Positions 32,816 through 44,440 of a DNA stretch of 64,000 nucleotides are shown here, one piece after another. The position numbers were made by a program, and so were the translations under genes. Source of the stretch: Cynocephalus volans (taxonomy: Eukaryota; Chordata; Mammalia; Dermoptera; Cynocephalidae). The stretch is taken from assembly GCF_027409185.1 (NCBI RefSeq), contig NC_084462.1, positions 185,818,071 to 185,882,070 of the forward strand, written 5' to 3'. Each line of letters begins with the position of its first letter. The first letter of the stretch is position 1. Below the pieces are notes generated by a model. That model saw only the letters and a list, made by a program, of their open reading frames with translations. It was not told the origin of the DNA and did no database searches.

Positions 32816-34480
32816 GGACTGGACATTGGCACAAATCCACACACCCTGCAGTCTGACCAAATTGTGAGCTTCAGCATAGGTGGCAGGCCAGGTCAGAAAG
32901 GCATTCACCATTGCTACAGGCAGGACCCTGAAAATGAGGAAGGTACAGAGATAAGACAAAAGGTTGAAAAGGCATGAGAAAAGGTAAGACTTTATCTAAT
33001 GATAACATAGTTGCTGTTTGATAACATCGGCCAACAGCACCCATTGTTTGGGCATTTTCCAGGGTGGGCAGTGCCACACATTTAACCTTTGACATTATCA
33101 TTAGTTACAATATTATCATAGCTGTGAGCCTCAACTGGAGGCCACACCAGTAACCTAATTTCTGTCCCCTTCTTAATGAGTGCCATGGGGGCTCTAGTGG
33201 TGAGGGAGGCTCCCATTTAGATAAAGAGTGGTTGTGTGTGATGCCAGAGGTAAGGTCTCCCCCAATGCAATGACAACAGCAAGACACCTGGGAGGGGGTG
33301 CCACTTTAGTTTCCAGTCTATCAAAGTGTCACCAGGTGGGATGTCCTGTGGCAAATGCAGAACCAGTCCCTCAGCTGCCAGATGGAATGCATTCCCCCTT
33401 CTTGTCCTTGCATGTTTAGAGCTGTGTTTATTGGTGTGTGTCCTGAAAGCCAGTCATCCACAGACTTGTGCACTGTGAGGCAGCATTTATGAGTCTTATG
33501 GCTTCAGTCACTTGGGAAAACATGCCCTTCTGGTCCTCTCTGGTGCCAACGTTTTCAGTGTAGTTTTCAACATCCCGTTCATACATTCAATGAGTCCAGT
33601 GGTGGTGTGTTTCCAAGGCAGATGAAAAGTCCATACTATGATGTGGGCCTCTGATGACTCTTATGCAACATGTCCAGTGAAACGACTCCTGTGATCCCTG
33701 TCTACAGGCCAGGACCCCAGACATGTCTACCTGCCATTGAGTGACAGGTGGGTGGAACACCCAATATTCCCTGGCAGGTGTCTTGGGGACATGGTCTCAA
33801 ATAACTCTGTGGAAAATCCTTGTCTTCAGCTTGAATATCTGAATATTTTATGGGCAGAGCAGTCTCTTCTCTGTGTCCTATATTCTTTGTAGGCCCCAGT
33901 GTCTGGAATTTTGATGAGCCCAGTCAGCCACTTCAGAGGGTGTTAGCAAGTCTTATAGCAGAACAGCTGGGGCTGTAGGTAAGGCATCAGCCTCATGAGT
34001 GCACAGCAACGTGGTTGAGGACTGAGCTGACAGTTGCCTTAAGACACCTGGGGTTGTGGCTTGAAGCAGATTCCTCATGTCCCTCCACAATTCCACACCC
34101 CAAAGAGTCTTTGAGTATTGTCCAGTTTTGTTGTTGTTTTTGTTGTGTTTTGTGGTTTTTTTTTTTTTTTTGGTTTTTGTTTTTGTACCACTGTGGCATC
34201 CAAGTCGTCAGACCGTTCTAAACAGCATCAACTTGTGAGTCAGTGTGATCCTCACCACTTGAATTTCAGTGCACTGGCTTCTCAGTTTAGTTCTTCCTTC
34301 ATACCAGATGATGCCAGAGCACAACAGGATGGCAGAGAAATGGCAGGTGAGTGGATTTCCCTGCTTCTACCATCTCCACACCAGATATCCTAGTGACGGG
34401 TGTCTACACCTTCCACCACAGAATGGAGAGGTGGAGCAAAATCTACTAGTGTTAGGGTGGGGTCCAAATTCATGTATGTA
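32816..34480 (-). pseudogene. Decayed ERV pol/integrase remnant (minus)
   Basis: Integrase pieces can be read on the minus strand: WQVDMSG at about 33720-33740 and, further along, a GLIECMNGMLKTTLK stretch at about 33550-33595 carrying the expected catalytic Glu. Other parts are too worn to place. It resembles class III-type integrase but differs from ERV1, so it is probably a separate element. A T-rich run lies at 34157-34185. Confidence 0.55.
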
Positions 34481-34989
34481 ACCAGGCCCCAGAAGTGTGT
34501 ATAGTTCTTCTGACAGCAGACTAGTTTTGTAAGAGTTTTAATGTCGTAATTAGCATGTCATTTCTGCAATCCACTAACATGAGCCCAGACACTCATCAGC
34601 TTCAAAAGCATGTCTTTAATCCAGCCACTCACTGGCACGGAGGTGCACACTTCCACCAACAAGTTGATGTCAAAACTTCAGTCTGCTGCAGTGTCAGATT
34701 GTTGACCAAGATCTGTTCTCAATAGGGCTGTGTATGGTTTTCCTACTTTTTTGTAGCAGTGTCCAGAATCCTAATGGGATGCAGTTCCCATTCTGCTTCC
34801 ACCATGGACCCCAATCAAATCCCTCTAGATAGACACTAACATCCATTTTATATCTTACACCTGGCATCAACTTTTCTATGACCTGTACATGTTTGGCAAA
34901 CAATTTAGCTTTATCAAATGCCTCTTGTGGGGAGCATTCCTATCCTAGCTACTGACCCTCTTCACTATAGCATCGAGGGGTCTTGACAT
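34481..34989. other. Unassigned, possibly further ERV pol
   Basis: Minus-strand frames give pol-like fragments without a clear catalytic motif. I cannot assign it. Confidence 0.35.
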
Positions 34990-35235
34990 TTGTGCTAGTT
35001 TCATGTTTCCACACATGGACATCCAGACTTCCCAGCAATATTTCTTGAAGAGGCTGTCCTCTACCCGTTTAATGTTCTTGTGATATTACTGAAGATCAGT
35101 TGGCTGTAAACATGTGGGTTGATTTCTAGGTTCTCTATTCAGTTCCATTGATCCACGTGTCTGCTTTTAAGCCAGTACCATGCTGTTCTGGTAGCCATAA
35201 CTTTGTAGGATAACTTGAAGACCTGCTGGAGGACA
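34990..35235 (-). mobile_element. LINE-1 fragment, antisense
   Basis: Recognisable antisense L1 ORF2 text (GATCAGTTGGCTGTAAA, then TTCTCTATTCAGTTCCATTG) with no open frame. Confidence 0.8.
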
Positions 35236-35239
35236 CAAC

Positions 35240-35600
35240 AGCATCACAACAATTAAATTCTAGGGGAAAATTTAATCAAATAGCTGAAAATATGTATACT
35301 GAGCACTCTAAAGCATTGATGAAAAAAGAATGAAAATGACGGAAAAAAAAAAAACAACTAAAAAACCTGTGTTCACAGATTTGAAGAATTAATGTAATTG
35401 TGAGTTTTATACTATGCCAAGCATTAAACACAATCTTTATCAAAATCGCACTTCAATTTTTTACACATAAATGAAAAGAAATTCTAAAATTTGTTTAAAA
35501 CCACAGAAGACCTCAAATAGCCAAAGCAATTCTGAACTCAACAACAAAGCTAAAGTCCATCCATGATTTTTATATTACAAAAAAGAATGAAAAGTTTTCT
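35240..35600 (+). mobile_element. LINE-1 fragment, sense
   Basis: Degenerate ORF2 sequence following the antisense piece head-to-head, suggesting inverted insertion or two fragments. Confidence 0.6.
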
Positions 35601-36239
35601 ACTGAACCTTTTTGAGACTATGTTATAAGACTGTAAGTCATGTTCATTGTTACTGGGAAATATTGGTTTTACCATTATTGCTTGTTTAGACAACCGTAAT
35701 CATACTTTGCTGCAAACTGCAAGTCCTGATCTTTCTGCTGGTAACTGTCATTCTGATGTCAATTTGGGTTTCTTAGCCCTTTTGCGCACAGCTCAGGCAT
35801 GATCCCTTGCACACCTCTCAGAAGGCAGCCTGGAGCTTTGTGGTCTGCACCCACATTCATTCTCTGAGCCTGTGCTTTGTGGGTCCCCTTCAGCTACACA
35901 CCTGCAGGTCAGGTGGTGAGCCAGGTCTCCATGCAGATGCAGCAGCTTCCTCTCCACCTGCTCCTCTCCCTGCTGCTGTCTCCATTGGCTGCTTCCTAGG
36001 GGGTTCCCTTTCTGTCTTTAATTCTTCCAAGGCAGAGTTTCAATGTTGCTGGTGTATGAATTCAGCAAGGATGGAGAATTCCAGATTCTCACATCACCAG
36101 GACATGGCTGGGAGGGAAAGGGGTGCTGCCTGGTTGTTGGCACTTATGGTGTCCTGTGGACACAGCAAAAACAATTCCGATTCACAGGGACTGCGGTCAT
36201 CACCTTTCTACCTTCTAGAATGTGATATATAAAGATATT
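35601..36239. other. Unassigned stretch with a 141-codon open frame
   Basis: A plus-strand open frame at 35807-36232 has no domain, signal or codon pattern I recognise, and an overlapping frame is also open. I see no splice-site context linking it to a gene. Confidence 0.35.
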
Positions 36240-37110
36240 TCATAACCCATCAACAGAAGGATTAAATGATCAATTAAAAATGGGCAAGGAATGGAATACA
36301 CCTGAAAAGTGAATAAGAGAAATATCTGAAGAGCAAATGAAAAGATCGTCAATGTCATCAGTTATCAGGAAAATACAAATAAAAACACAAGGAAGCACTT
36401 CAGATCCACTAAAGTGGCCCCAATTTAAAGGAAATGAAGAAGTATCCTCATGGATATGTAGACATTGGAAAAATTGCAGAGAGCTGGTGTTCAGGCAAAA
36501 TGGTAGAACTACTGTGGCCACGATTCTGGCAGTTATGTAAACAGTTTAATGCAGAATTTCGCCATGACCCAGTAATTCCACTCCTATTTATAAGCCAAGA
36601 TAAGTGAAAAGAGGTGCCCAACAGAAATTTCCATGAATGATCACAGCAGCACTATTCACAGGAGCTAAAAAGTGAATAATTCCAAACTTTCACTGACTGA
36701 TGTGTTGATAAACAAATGTGGTAGAATTGGAAAGTATTCACCGATAGAAATGAATGAGGTACTGACACACGCGACAACAAGAATGAACTTTGAAATCATT
36801 ACACCATGTAGAAGAAGCAGACCCAAAAGACCACGTATTATATAATTCCATTTTTATGAAATATGCAGAACAGGTGAATCCATAGAGACAGAAATCATAT
36901 GAGTGGTTTCTAGGGGCATTCACAGACAGGAATGAAAAGTGACTGTGTGTAGGGTGTGGGCTTTACTGTGGAGGCAATGAAAATGTCCTGTAACTAGACA
37001 CTGGTGATAGCTAACAAACCGTGTGAAAATATTGTGTCACTAGACTGTATAGTTTAAAATGGTTAAAATGGTGAATGTAATTTTATATAAATTGTACCAT
37101 CACATGCCTT
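36240..37110 (+). mobile_element. LINE-1 (L1M-like) 3' end
   Basis: Follows the old L1M 3' consensus closely in order: ORF2 C-terminus, CCAGTAATTCCACTCC segment, and 3' UTR ending near 37110. Coding frames are broken. Confidence 0.8.
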
Positions 37111-37412
37111 AAAGAAAACATATTAAATTCAACTTGTTTTTACATTAATCGTTTTAAGGTAACAGAAACCACATTTTAAAGGAACCCACAAAAAGCAAAT
37201 GAAAAAAAACATAATAATAAGATTTCCTGAGAAAGACTTCTAGTGAAAAAGGACTGAAAGGAAACCCTGTTTATCTTCTGCACCTGCTCTTCAGTGGAAA
37301 TTCCGTACTAAGTTTGCGCTGAGCTCCTCCTACCGCCAAGTCCACGCCTGTCTTCCAGCAGAGGTTTGTTTGTATCTGGGCTTGAACTGAATTCCCCTCA
37401 CTGTATTTCTCA

Positions 37413-37828
37413 CTCAGTAGTACATGGTGGTGTCCTGGGATCTCAGGCCACTCCTAGTTAAAGAAGTTTGGCTCCTGGATGTTTCCCTCGTGATGCTGAC
37501 TTGGGATTTAAGAGTTGTGCTTCCACACACCTCATATCATACTGACCCACTCCAGTCCCCTTTCTGGAGGCTGGTGGATCCAGTGCCCATCACAGCTGGT
37601 TAAAGAGAATCAAGAAATAGTGCAAGTGAGGAACAGGTTCTGTGAGGGCCTCACCAGGCACAGCCCTGTTTCCTGCAGTGTGACTTGGACAGGAAACCTA
37701 GGGGTAAGGAGCATCACCATCAGTCAAACACACTGGAAACCCCATGCCCAAGTCCGTTTCCTGAAGTCCCAGAGACACTCACAGCAGGGAGTGGCCACCA
37801 GGCAGAGGAGCAGCCCCACGACATCCAT
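37413..37828 (-). pseudogene. IGHV clan II pseudogene
   Basis: The leader exon at 37783-37828 is intact (MDVVGLLLCLVATPC) with a GTGAGT donor, and the V exon opens at 37697 after a CTAG acceptor. The V exon is dead: one base is lost at the FR1 start, stops occur in CDR1 and CDR2 positions, and the Cys104 codon is TGA (YY-stop). FR1 after the frameshift reads VTLQETGLCLVRPSQ, and FR2 WIHQPPERGLEWVS; this is clan II, closer to an IGHV2-type pattern than to the three IGHV4-like genes. The heptamer is TACAGTG and no clean nonamer is present. Confidence 0.88.
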
Positions 37829-37899
37829 GCTCTGATGAAGGGCTCCTGGTGGAAGGAGACTGGGGCTGCTTCTCCAAGGGCTGGGCGTTCAGCCTGACA

Positions 37900-39599
37900 C
37901 TGGGGTCTGCTTTGCACGAGGGAGGTCTCTGAGGTTATAAGTGTGGAGCAGAGTGGAGGGTGTCGACCTACCCTTCATTTGTGCAGAATGTTTTACCTTT
38001 TGCTGCTGAAAGGAAATTTGGAGGCAGAACTTCAAAGACTCTTCTTTGCCTCACTGCCTGGTCATCATCCGGTCTCCAGAAAAATATTAAGAGAAGTGGA
38101 AATGGAGAATGCAGAGTTTGTCATCACAGAACATGTAGAAATGCTTCAAGTGATTTCTGGTTCCAGGAGAAGTCCGTGACCTTTTGATCCTCACGTGCTC
38201 CATTCCCATGTCTGGTCTTTGAAACTGATGGTCAGTCAGTGGCCTCAGTCTCTCTGCACACACATCGCTTATGTGTGACTTCAATAAAACAGTTGTGCTT
38301 CTGGAGAATCCTGGAGTTGGTTCCCTTCAGAACAGGCAGACTTTCCTCAGATAGACAGATATGAGTATGTGCCTTTGTGGGGTGTGTGTGTGTATTTTAG
38401 AGAAACAGAGAGACAGAGAGGCCTCTAGTACATCCGGCTTCTCAGAGACAGTTACCAAGGCAAACATATAGACACGAATATCCCTCCACTTTTGGAACAA
38501 CCACATGGGATTAGAAATATTACTGTGGAAATTTCTAGAAAACTCCATCTTCCTCAGTCTCATTCACAAATCATCTGTTCACACTCCTGCCCCAACACTT
38601 CTAACGTCAGTCTTAACGGTCACATCAGACTCACTCTTGAGGTTCATAATCTCATCACTTGCTTCTGCTCAGAGGTGACTCCTCGGTGGTGTTTTCTCCA
38701 GGGCAGATCCTCCTGCACCTGCAGACCTGTGAGATGGACACGCTCTGTGCCCTGCCTCCCCTTACCCAATGTACTCTGGTGATTCATGTCCAGGATGATG
38801 ACTATATCCCATCCCTTTCACCTGGGACTCAATGGATCACAGCAACTCTGAATGTCAGCTGGGCATAGGGTGCCAGTGTCGGGGTTCTGGTCCATTTCTA
38901 CAGTTTGGTGATGACACTGCATGACCCACGGCTTCTGTCTTTGGGATTCTAGTCCCACCATTTTTGGCACACTTTCTTTCTCAATTTGAAATTGTTTGTG
39001 TTTGCAGTTGATTATTTCTTTTAGCCCTTTTTATTTAAAATGAACTGCAAGAAGCGGTAAGTTGTGAAATTGTATTAAAATAGATGTACAAATTGCTCCC
39101 TTATGACAGTACAAGTCATACAGCAGACGATCTTAGGTAAACACAATAGAAACAATGACTTTGAAATGGAGAAGGTGTACAAATAAAAAATAGGGACTAT
39201 ACATTACATCTGTGTAAATCATCAGATTCCAAATAAGAAAATGGTAAAGTGATTGGAGTAAATGACCTGTTTTCTCAGAGTGTGGGGTTTAAGAAAAATT
39301 TAGGCTCAAGTGTAGAATGGTGGAGTAGGTGTAATGGCAAAGATTTGCTCATTGAAATGGAAAATGCAGAAACCTACACACAAAAAAGAAAACAAACAAA
39401 CAAACAAATAAGAAACAACAACAACAAAAACATGCTCACAGACTTGCTCTGCACCTGCTCCAGGTGCTGGGCCCTTTGGGCAGAGGGTCAGGAGTGCCAC
39501 TCTAGATCAGTCCTGTGTCACCTTCTAGGGTTCTTGCTGCTTTCCCCAGACCAATGTTGTGGAGATTTTCCTCTGTGTTTTACTCTAATAGTGCCATAG
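37900..39599. other. 5' flank of IGHV pseudogene, no gene seen
   Basis: No octamer close to the pseudogene leader is evident, and no other exon. A GT-rich patch lies at 38381-38395. Some short open frames have no domain. Confidence 0.5.
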
Positions 39600-40560
39600 T
39601 TTCAGGACTGAAATTTAATTATTATTCCACTTTGAGTTGATTTTTGTGTAAGGGTGCAATTTCATTCTTTTGCATGTGGATATCCAATTTTCCCAACAAA
39701 ATTTTGGAAGACATTTTGCTCTTCTCATTATGTGTTCTTGCCACCTTTGTTAAAAATCAGTTGAACATAAATGTTGGGTTTTATTTCTGGGCTCTCTGGA
39801 CTATATGTCTGTATGTCTGTGTGTATGTCATCACCATACTGTTTTGATTATTTTAGCTTTATAATAGATTCTGAACCATGATTAACTCAGAGTTATCTCT
39901 GGGATGCAAAGACGGTTAAAAAGAAGCAAGTAAATAAATATGATAAATGCCATTACAGAATGAAGGGGAAAAACCTATAATCATCTCAACAGAGGCAGAA
40001 AAAGGACTTGACATCCTTCGATATCTTTTTAATAACAAAAATTTCAACAAATTAGTGATAGACATATTATCCTTCACTATATTAATGGTGATATAGGACA
40101 ATCCCACAGCTAATGACATGCTTAACAGTGAAAGTCTGCCTTTGTTAAACATGATCAGAATAAGGACTTCTCTCACCACTTCCTTTCAACATAGAACTGG
40201 AAGTCTAGCCAGAACATTGAGGTAATAAAAATAAATAAATGGCATCCACTTATGAAAGGATAATAAAAACTGTATGTTTGCTGATAACATGATCTCATAT
40301 ATAAAAACCCTAAAGACTCTGCCTGTTAACTGTGAGAACCAACAAACACATTTAGTAATATTGCATCCTAAAAAATCAGCACATTGAAAGCAGTAGTGTT
40401 TGATACACTAACAATAAACTATCTAAAAATAAATCAGTAAAACAATTCTATTTACAATAGCATCAGAAAAAATAATTAAATTCCTGGGAATAAATGTAAC
40501 CAAATTGCTTAAAGATTTGAATATTGAAAACTCTAAAGCATTGATAAAAACTTGTAAGTA
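39600..40560. mobile_element. LINE-1 fragments, antisense then sense
   Basis: 39600-39880 is antisense L1 ORF2 (CCACTTTGAGTTGATTTTTG). 39880-40560 is sense ORF2 (TCTCAACAGAGGCAGAAAAAG...). The two arms meet head to head. Frames are broken. Confidence 0.8.
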
Positions 40561-40639
40561 AAGGGCAGACACAAAAGTGCAGATCAAGGAAGCTACAGAG
40601 CACCTAACAGGATGAATCAAAGCAAAAGAAATGAAGCAC

Positions 40640-40978
40640 AAACACGCACATGCACACGCGCACATATGTACACGTACACACACATGCACACACGCACATA
40701 TGTACACGTACACACACATGCACATATGTACACGTACACACACATGCACACACGCACATATGTACACGTACACACACATGCACATACGTACACGTACACA
40801 CACATGCACACACGCACATATGTACACGTACACACACATGCACACACGCACACATGTACACGTACACACACATGCACACACGCACATATGTACACGTACA
40901 CACACATGCACACATGCAGATATGTACACGTACACACACATGTGCACACACATGCACACACACACACACTTACACACT
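40640..40978. repeat. Alternating purine-pyrimidine array
   Basis: About 340 bases built from variants of CACATATGTACACGTACACACACATGCACA(CACG), with almost strict purine/pyrimidine alternation. The sequence has Z-DNA-forming potential and many ACGT/GTAC palindromes. Open frames across it in five registers are a consequence of the repeat. Confidence 0.93.
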
Positions 40979-40979
40979 C

Positions 40980-41470
40980 ATGACCAAGATGTTAAGTGTT
41001 ATAACATTAAATCCTCAGAACATACCTAACGTGGTCAGGCTAAGAAACGCTTACACATAAAAGAATAAAGGTAAGAATTACAGAGGATTTCTCATAAGAA
41101 TCAAAGCCAACAAAAATTGAGAGATTTGAAATGTTTAAAGTTTTGGAAGCTTCAACCAACACCACCTGGGACTCTCAATTCAGCTAAATGATCCTCCAAG
41201 AGTGACAGAGAACAACAACTCCTCGTATCCACCTTCCATCCAGAAAGGAATAAATATTTGATATAAATTGAATAGCACAGCAACTATAGCCAATAAGAAT
41301 AGATTATATATTTCAAAATAGCAAAGAGTGAATTTCAAATGTCTCACCACAAAAATAAAATGAGGTGATAAATACGTTGATCACTATGACCTAATTATTC
41401 CACATTATATACGTTTATCAGAGCACCACATAGTTCCCCACAAATGAATACAATTATGATGTGTCATTTA
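40980..41470 (+). mobile_element. LINE-1 ORF1-like and L1M 3'-end fragments
   Basis: 40980-41260 resembles the ORF1 3' region. 41270-41470 is an L1M 3' end that is also found around 61120-61920 (copy C, interrupted by an LTR) and in part at 1-60. Confidence 0.65.
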
Positions 41471-43798
41471 AGAAAACATTAATAACAAATGAGAAGGAGA
41501 AATAGCCTCTCTCAGACCACACAGTGGTGAAGGATCAAGGCGTCCCTCAGAATCACGAACGAGGTGAGCACAGCTGCCTGCAAAGCTCCTATTGGACACC
41601 TTCAATGTGACAAGTGGATGTAAACAAGCAACAATCACGAGGACACACACACGCAGTCCTTGACCTTCGGGTGCGACATAAGGGGTCTGGTTTCAGGTCT
41701 TGCACATAAGAAGCTTGGACGTCATCGCTCCCATCCAGACAACAAGAAAATCACTGAACAGACAGAAAATCAGTGACTCTTCTTAAATATCTAAAAGAAG
41801 TGACGTTACAGGGTACACTACTGTCCCCAAATTGAAGATGCAGTCAGGAAGACACAGAGGGTCACAGCTTGTCTGATCAGAAACTCATGAGCAGAAACCT
41901 GTGTGTGGTCCAGGATGGGGGAAGATACACCAGAGCTGTAGGTGAAGGATTGCTGGAGACTCAGGGTGGGGAAATCTGAGAGTTGGGTCCGTCCCAGGGG
42001 GACGGTCTTAGAGATCCCAACCTTTTAAACTCCACCTCAGCGGTGCGATGAGGTTCTCAATGAAAATACCATAAAAGAACCCTCATGCTCCCTGCAGAGA
42101 AAGGGGGAAGGAGCCATTCTGAGATTCAGCAGAGCAGGACGCTCTTCAGAAGTTCACCTCAGGAGAAACTAATTTAGCTGATCCCAAGAGGTGATTACTT
42201 CTTCAGAGCATAATTGACCACAGAGAAGAGAAACACCCAACTCTGTCCCCTTCCCTGAGAGCCTTCCAGTCTCACCTAAGAGCCTCATGAAGGGAGAAGC
42301 GCCTGTGAACGTCACAGCCAGGACACGGCTCACTAAAGGACAGAACTCGTCATAGGACTGTGCAGTGCTTCCCTACCACCCACACTACCCACACCCTACA
42401 CACAACGTTGTGATCTGACAAGTTGTGACCCTCTGTGTCCTCCTGACTGCATCTTCAATTCGGGGGACAGGAGTTCACCCTGTGAACTCACTTCTTTTAC
42501 AGATATAAGAAGAGTTACTGATTTTCTGCATACTAACAGGGAAAAACTAAAACACCACATGCACCTTAGACACTATTTAAGAAGTCTCTGAAAACCTAGT
42601 CCAAGGAGGAGACACAAATAAGGACACCAGGGGACATTTTATCCAGTCCATAGATTGCCTTGTCATCCTCTTTACAGTGACTTTTGCAGAGACAGACTTT
42701 CTAATTAATAGCTCCAGCCTGTCAATGTTTCTTCCCTGTGTTGTGCTGTTGTCTCACCTCCATTGCATGTGGTATTTTCTCTTTTTATGAAACATTCGTA
42801 AGCCGTAGGTGCCTGCTCAGCACCACGTGAGGTCCCTACCTTCAATGATCAGCCACATTACTGGGCCCATCATCTGCACCTACAAGGAGACTTGGTAAGA
42901 ATTGAGCAGGGCTTTTGACTCACGGAGCTGAGTGTCTAGGGACAGATCTAGTGAGAATTTAAACAGTGGTAGACAGAGGATGGTATTAGGGCAAGTGTCC
43001 GTGATGTCTGAGGGACAGCAGAGAGTGGGCAGGGAGCAGGGCTCTGTCCAGCTGCTTCTCAATATCCACAGGGAATCGCCCCAGGGAACCTGAGATACAC
43101 AACTTAGGACACAGTTCCCAGGGCTGCTTTGAGAGGCCCCACCCAGAATGCAGCCCAGCAGGGCCCTGGTGGGAATTTCTCTCTGTGCTTGTCACCCTGA
43201 AACCTCCACAGAGAAGTGTAAGAGCTGTGTCTGGCCCCCAGGCAGCTGCTTCTCCATCCAGGACACTGGAGGATGGACAGAGAGAGGGACACATACTGAA
43301 CAAATGTGTCCACAGTGTGAATGAGTATCCAGAGGATAGACTGCCCCAGGCAGGACACGGACCCCATGGACAGAGTTCCTGAGGGATGATCATAACCATG
43401 TGGCAGCACGTGTGCTTGACTGAGGAAAAAGACCACTTAGGGACACTGTGCGCCTGGACTGAGCTAACCTTTAGGGAAAAATATTGTTGATCACGTGAAG
43501 ATAAGAAAAGAATCTTTACAATGATTTGTGTGTCAGGAAAGAGAACAGGTCATGTTCACACCTGAGAAATGAAAGGTCCCAGTGAGTGGAAACATCTTAT
43601 CTACAAATGAGGAAAGTTACTTCACTCTGTGTTGTCTGCAGTGAGAACATGGGAATTAGAGTCACAAACAACAAAGCAGGAAATGACCCTGAGGGACATC
43701 TGGGAGTCAGCAGAGCAGAGGAAACCTCAGATCCCAAGAGGAACCCTCATCCCCTCTCTGCACCTGCTCCATGGGGCACAGGAGCTGGGTGGGCCTTG
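41471..43798. other. Copy B 3' flank of IGHV4-B, no gene seen
   Basis: Aligns with copy C (about 61920-63650), and from 42975 with copy A (from 4549). Open frames (for example minus 42986-43436) recur in all three copies but in degenerate form and lack domains. Confidence 0.6.
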
Positions 43799-43812
43799 AG
43801 CGCTCCCTGCAG
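43799..43812 (-). promoter_or_regulatory. Mutated CTCF-like motif beside IGHV4-B
   Basis: Minus strand CTGCAGGGAGCGCT: one substitution in the GGGGGC core compared with IGHV4-A (5370-5383). Predicted to weaken CTCF binding. Confidence 0.45.
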
Positions 43813-43840
43813 CCCAGACCACTCCTGTATCCTGCAGGGA

Positions 43841-43879
43841 GGTTTGTGTCTGGGCTCACGCTGACTTCCTGTCACTGTG
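43841..43879 (-). promoter_or_regulatory. 23-bp-spacer recombination signal of IGHV4-B
   Basis: Heptamer CACAGTG (43873-43879), 23-bp spacer (43850-43872), nonamer ACACAAACC (43841-43849). Intact and nearly identical to copy A. Confidence 0.95.
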
Positions 43880-44320
43880 TCTCTCGCACAGTAATACACG
43901 CCCGTGTCCTCATCAGTCACAGAGCTCAGCTGCAGGGAGAACTGGTTCTTGGACGTGTCTCTGGTGATGGAGGTGCGGCTCTTGACGGACGGGTTATAAG
44001 CTGTACCACCACTATAGCTGATGTATCCCATCCACTCAAGGCTCTTCCCCGTGGGCTGGCGGATCCAGCTCCAGTAGTAATAACTGGTTGTGATGGAGTC
44101 ACCAGAGACTGTGCAGGTGAGGGAGAGGGTCTGCGAGGGCTTCACCAGTCCTGGGCCCGACTCCTGCAGCTGCACCTCGGACAGGACACCTGGAGACAAG
44201 GAGAATCAATCACTGTCAGTCACATGCAGTCACAACCATATCGTAGACCCATGTGTGACATCTGAGACACTCACCTTGGAGAGCTGTCACCAGGCAAAGG
44301 AGAAGACCCCACAGTCTCAT
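43880..44320 (-). CDS. Immunoglobulin heavy V segment, clan II (IGHV4-like), copy B
   Basis: Leader exon 44275-44320 ([15 protein letters not shown]) with a GTGAGT donor, intron 44190-44274, V exon 43880-44189. The mature domain begins [29 protein letters not shown] and YYCAR hold the conserved Cys, Trp and Cys. There are no stops or frameshifts. CDR1/CDR2 differ from copy A (SYYYWS and YISYSGGTA), so the copies would give different antigen contacts. Octamer at 44433-44440; recombination signal intact. Likely functional. The CTCF-like motif downstream is mutated, which may lower usage. Confidence 0.95.
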
Positions 44321-44432
44321 CTTCTGTTAGGTCTCAACTCTGCCTTCCCCAGACACCTGAGCCCTGTCTGAGGACAGACCTATGAGCTTCCACCACCCAT
44401 GAGTGTACATTTACCCTGGAGCTTGAAGGAAA

Positions 44433-44440
44433 ATTTGCAT
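44433..44440 (-). promoter_or_regulatory. IGHV4-B octamer promoter element
   Basis: Perfect ATGCAAAT on the minus strand, 112 bases upstream of the leader ATG, in the same context as in copy A. Confidence 0.92.

Noticed and set aside
35807-36232. 141-codon open frame as a gene
   Set aside because: No domain, overlapping second open frame, no splice or promoter context.
40612-41060. Five overlapping open frames of 116-184 codons
   Set aside because: All arise from the CA/TG-type repeat; composition is only His/Thr/Cys/Val/Tyr periodic residues.
42986-43436. Conserved minus-strand frame downstream of IGHV4-B
   Set aside because: It recurs in copies A and C because of duplication but with frame-breaking differences; no domain.
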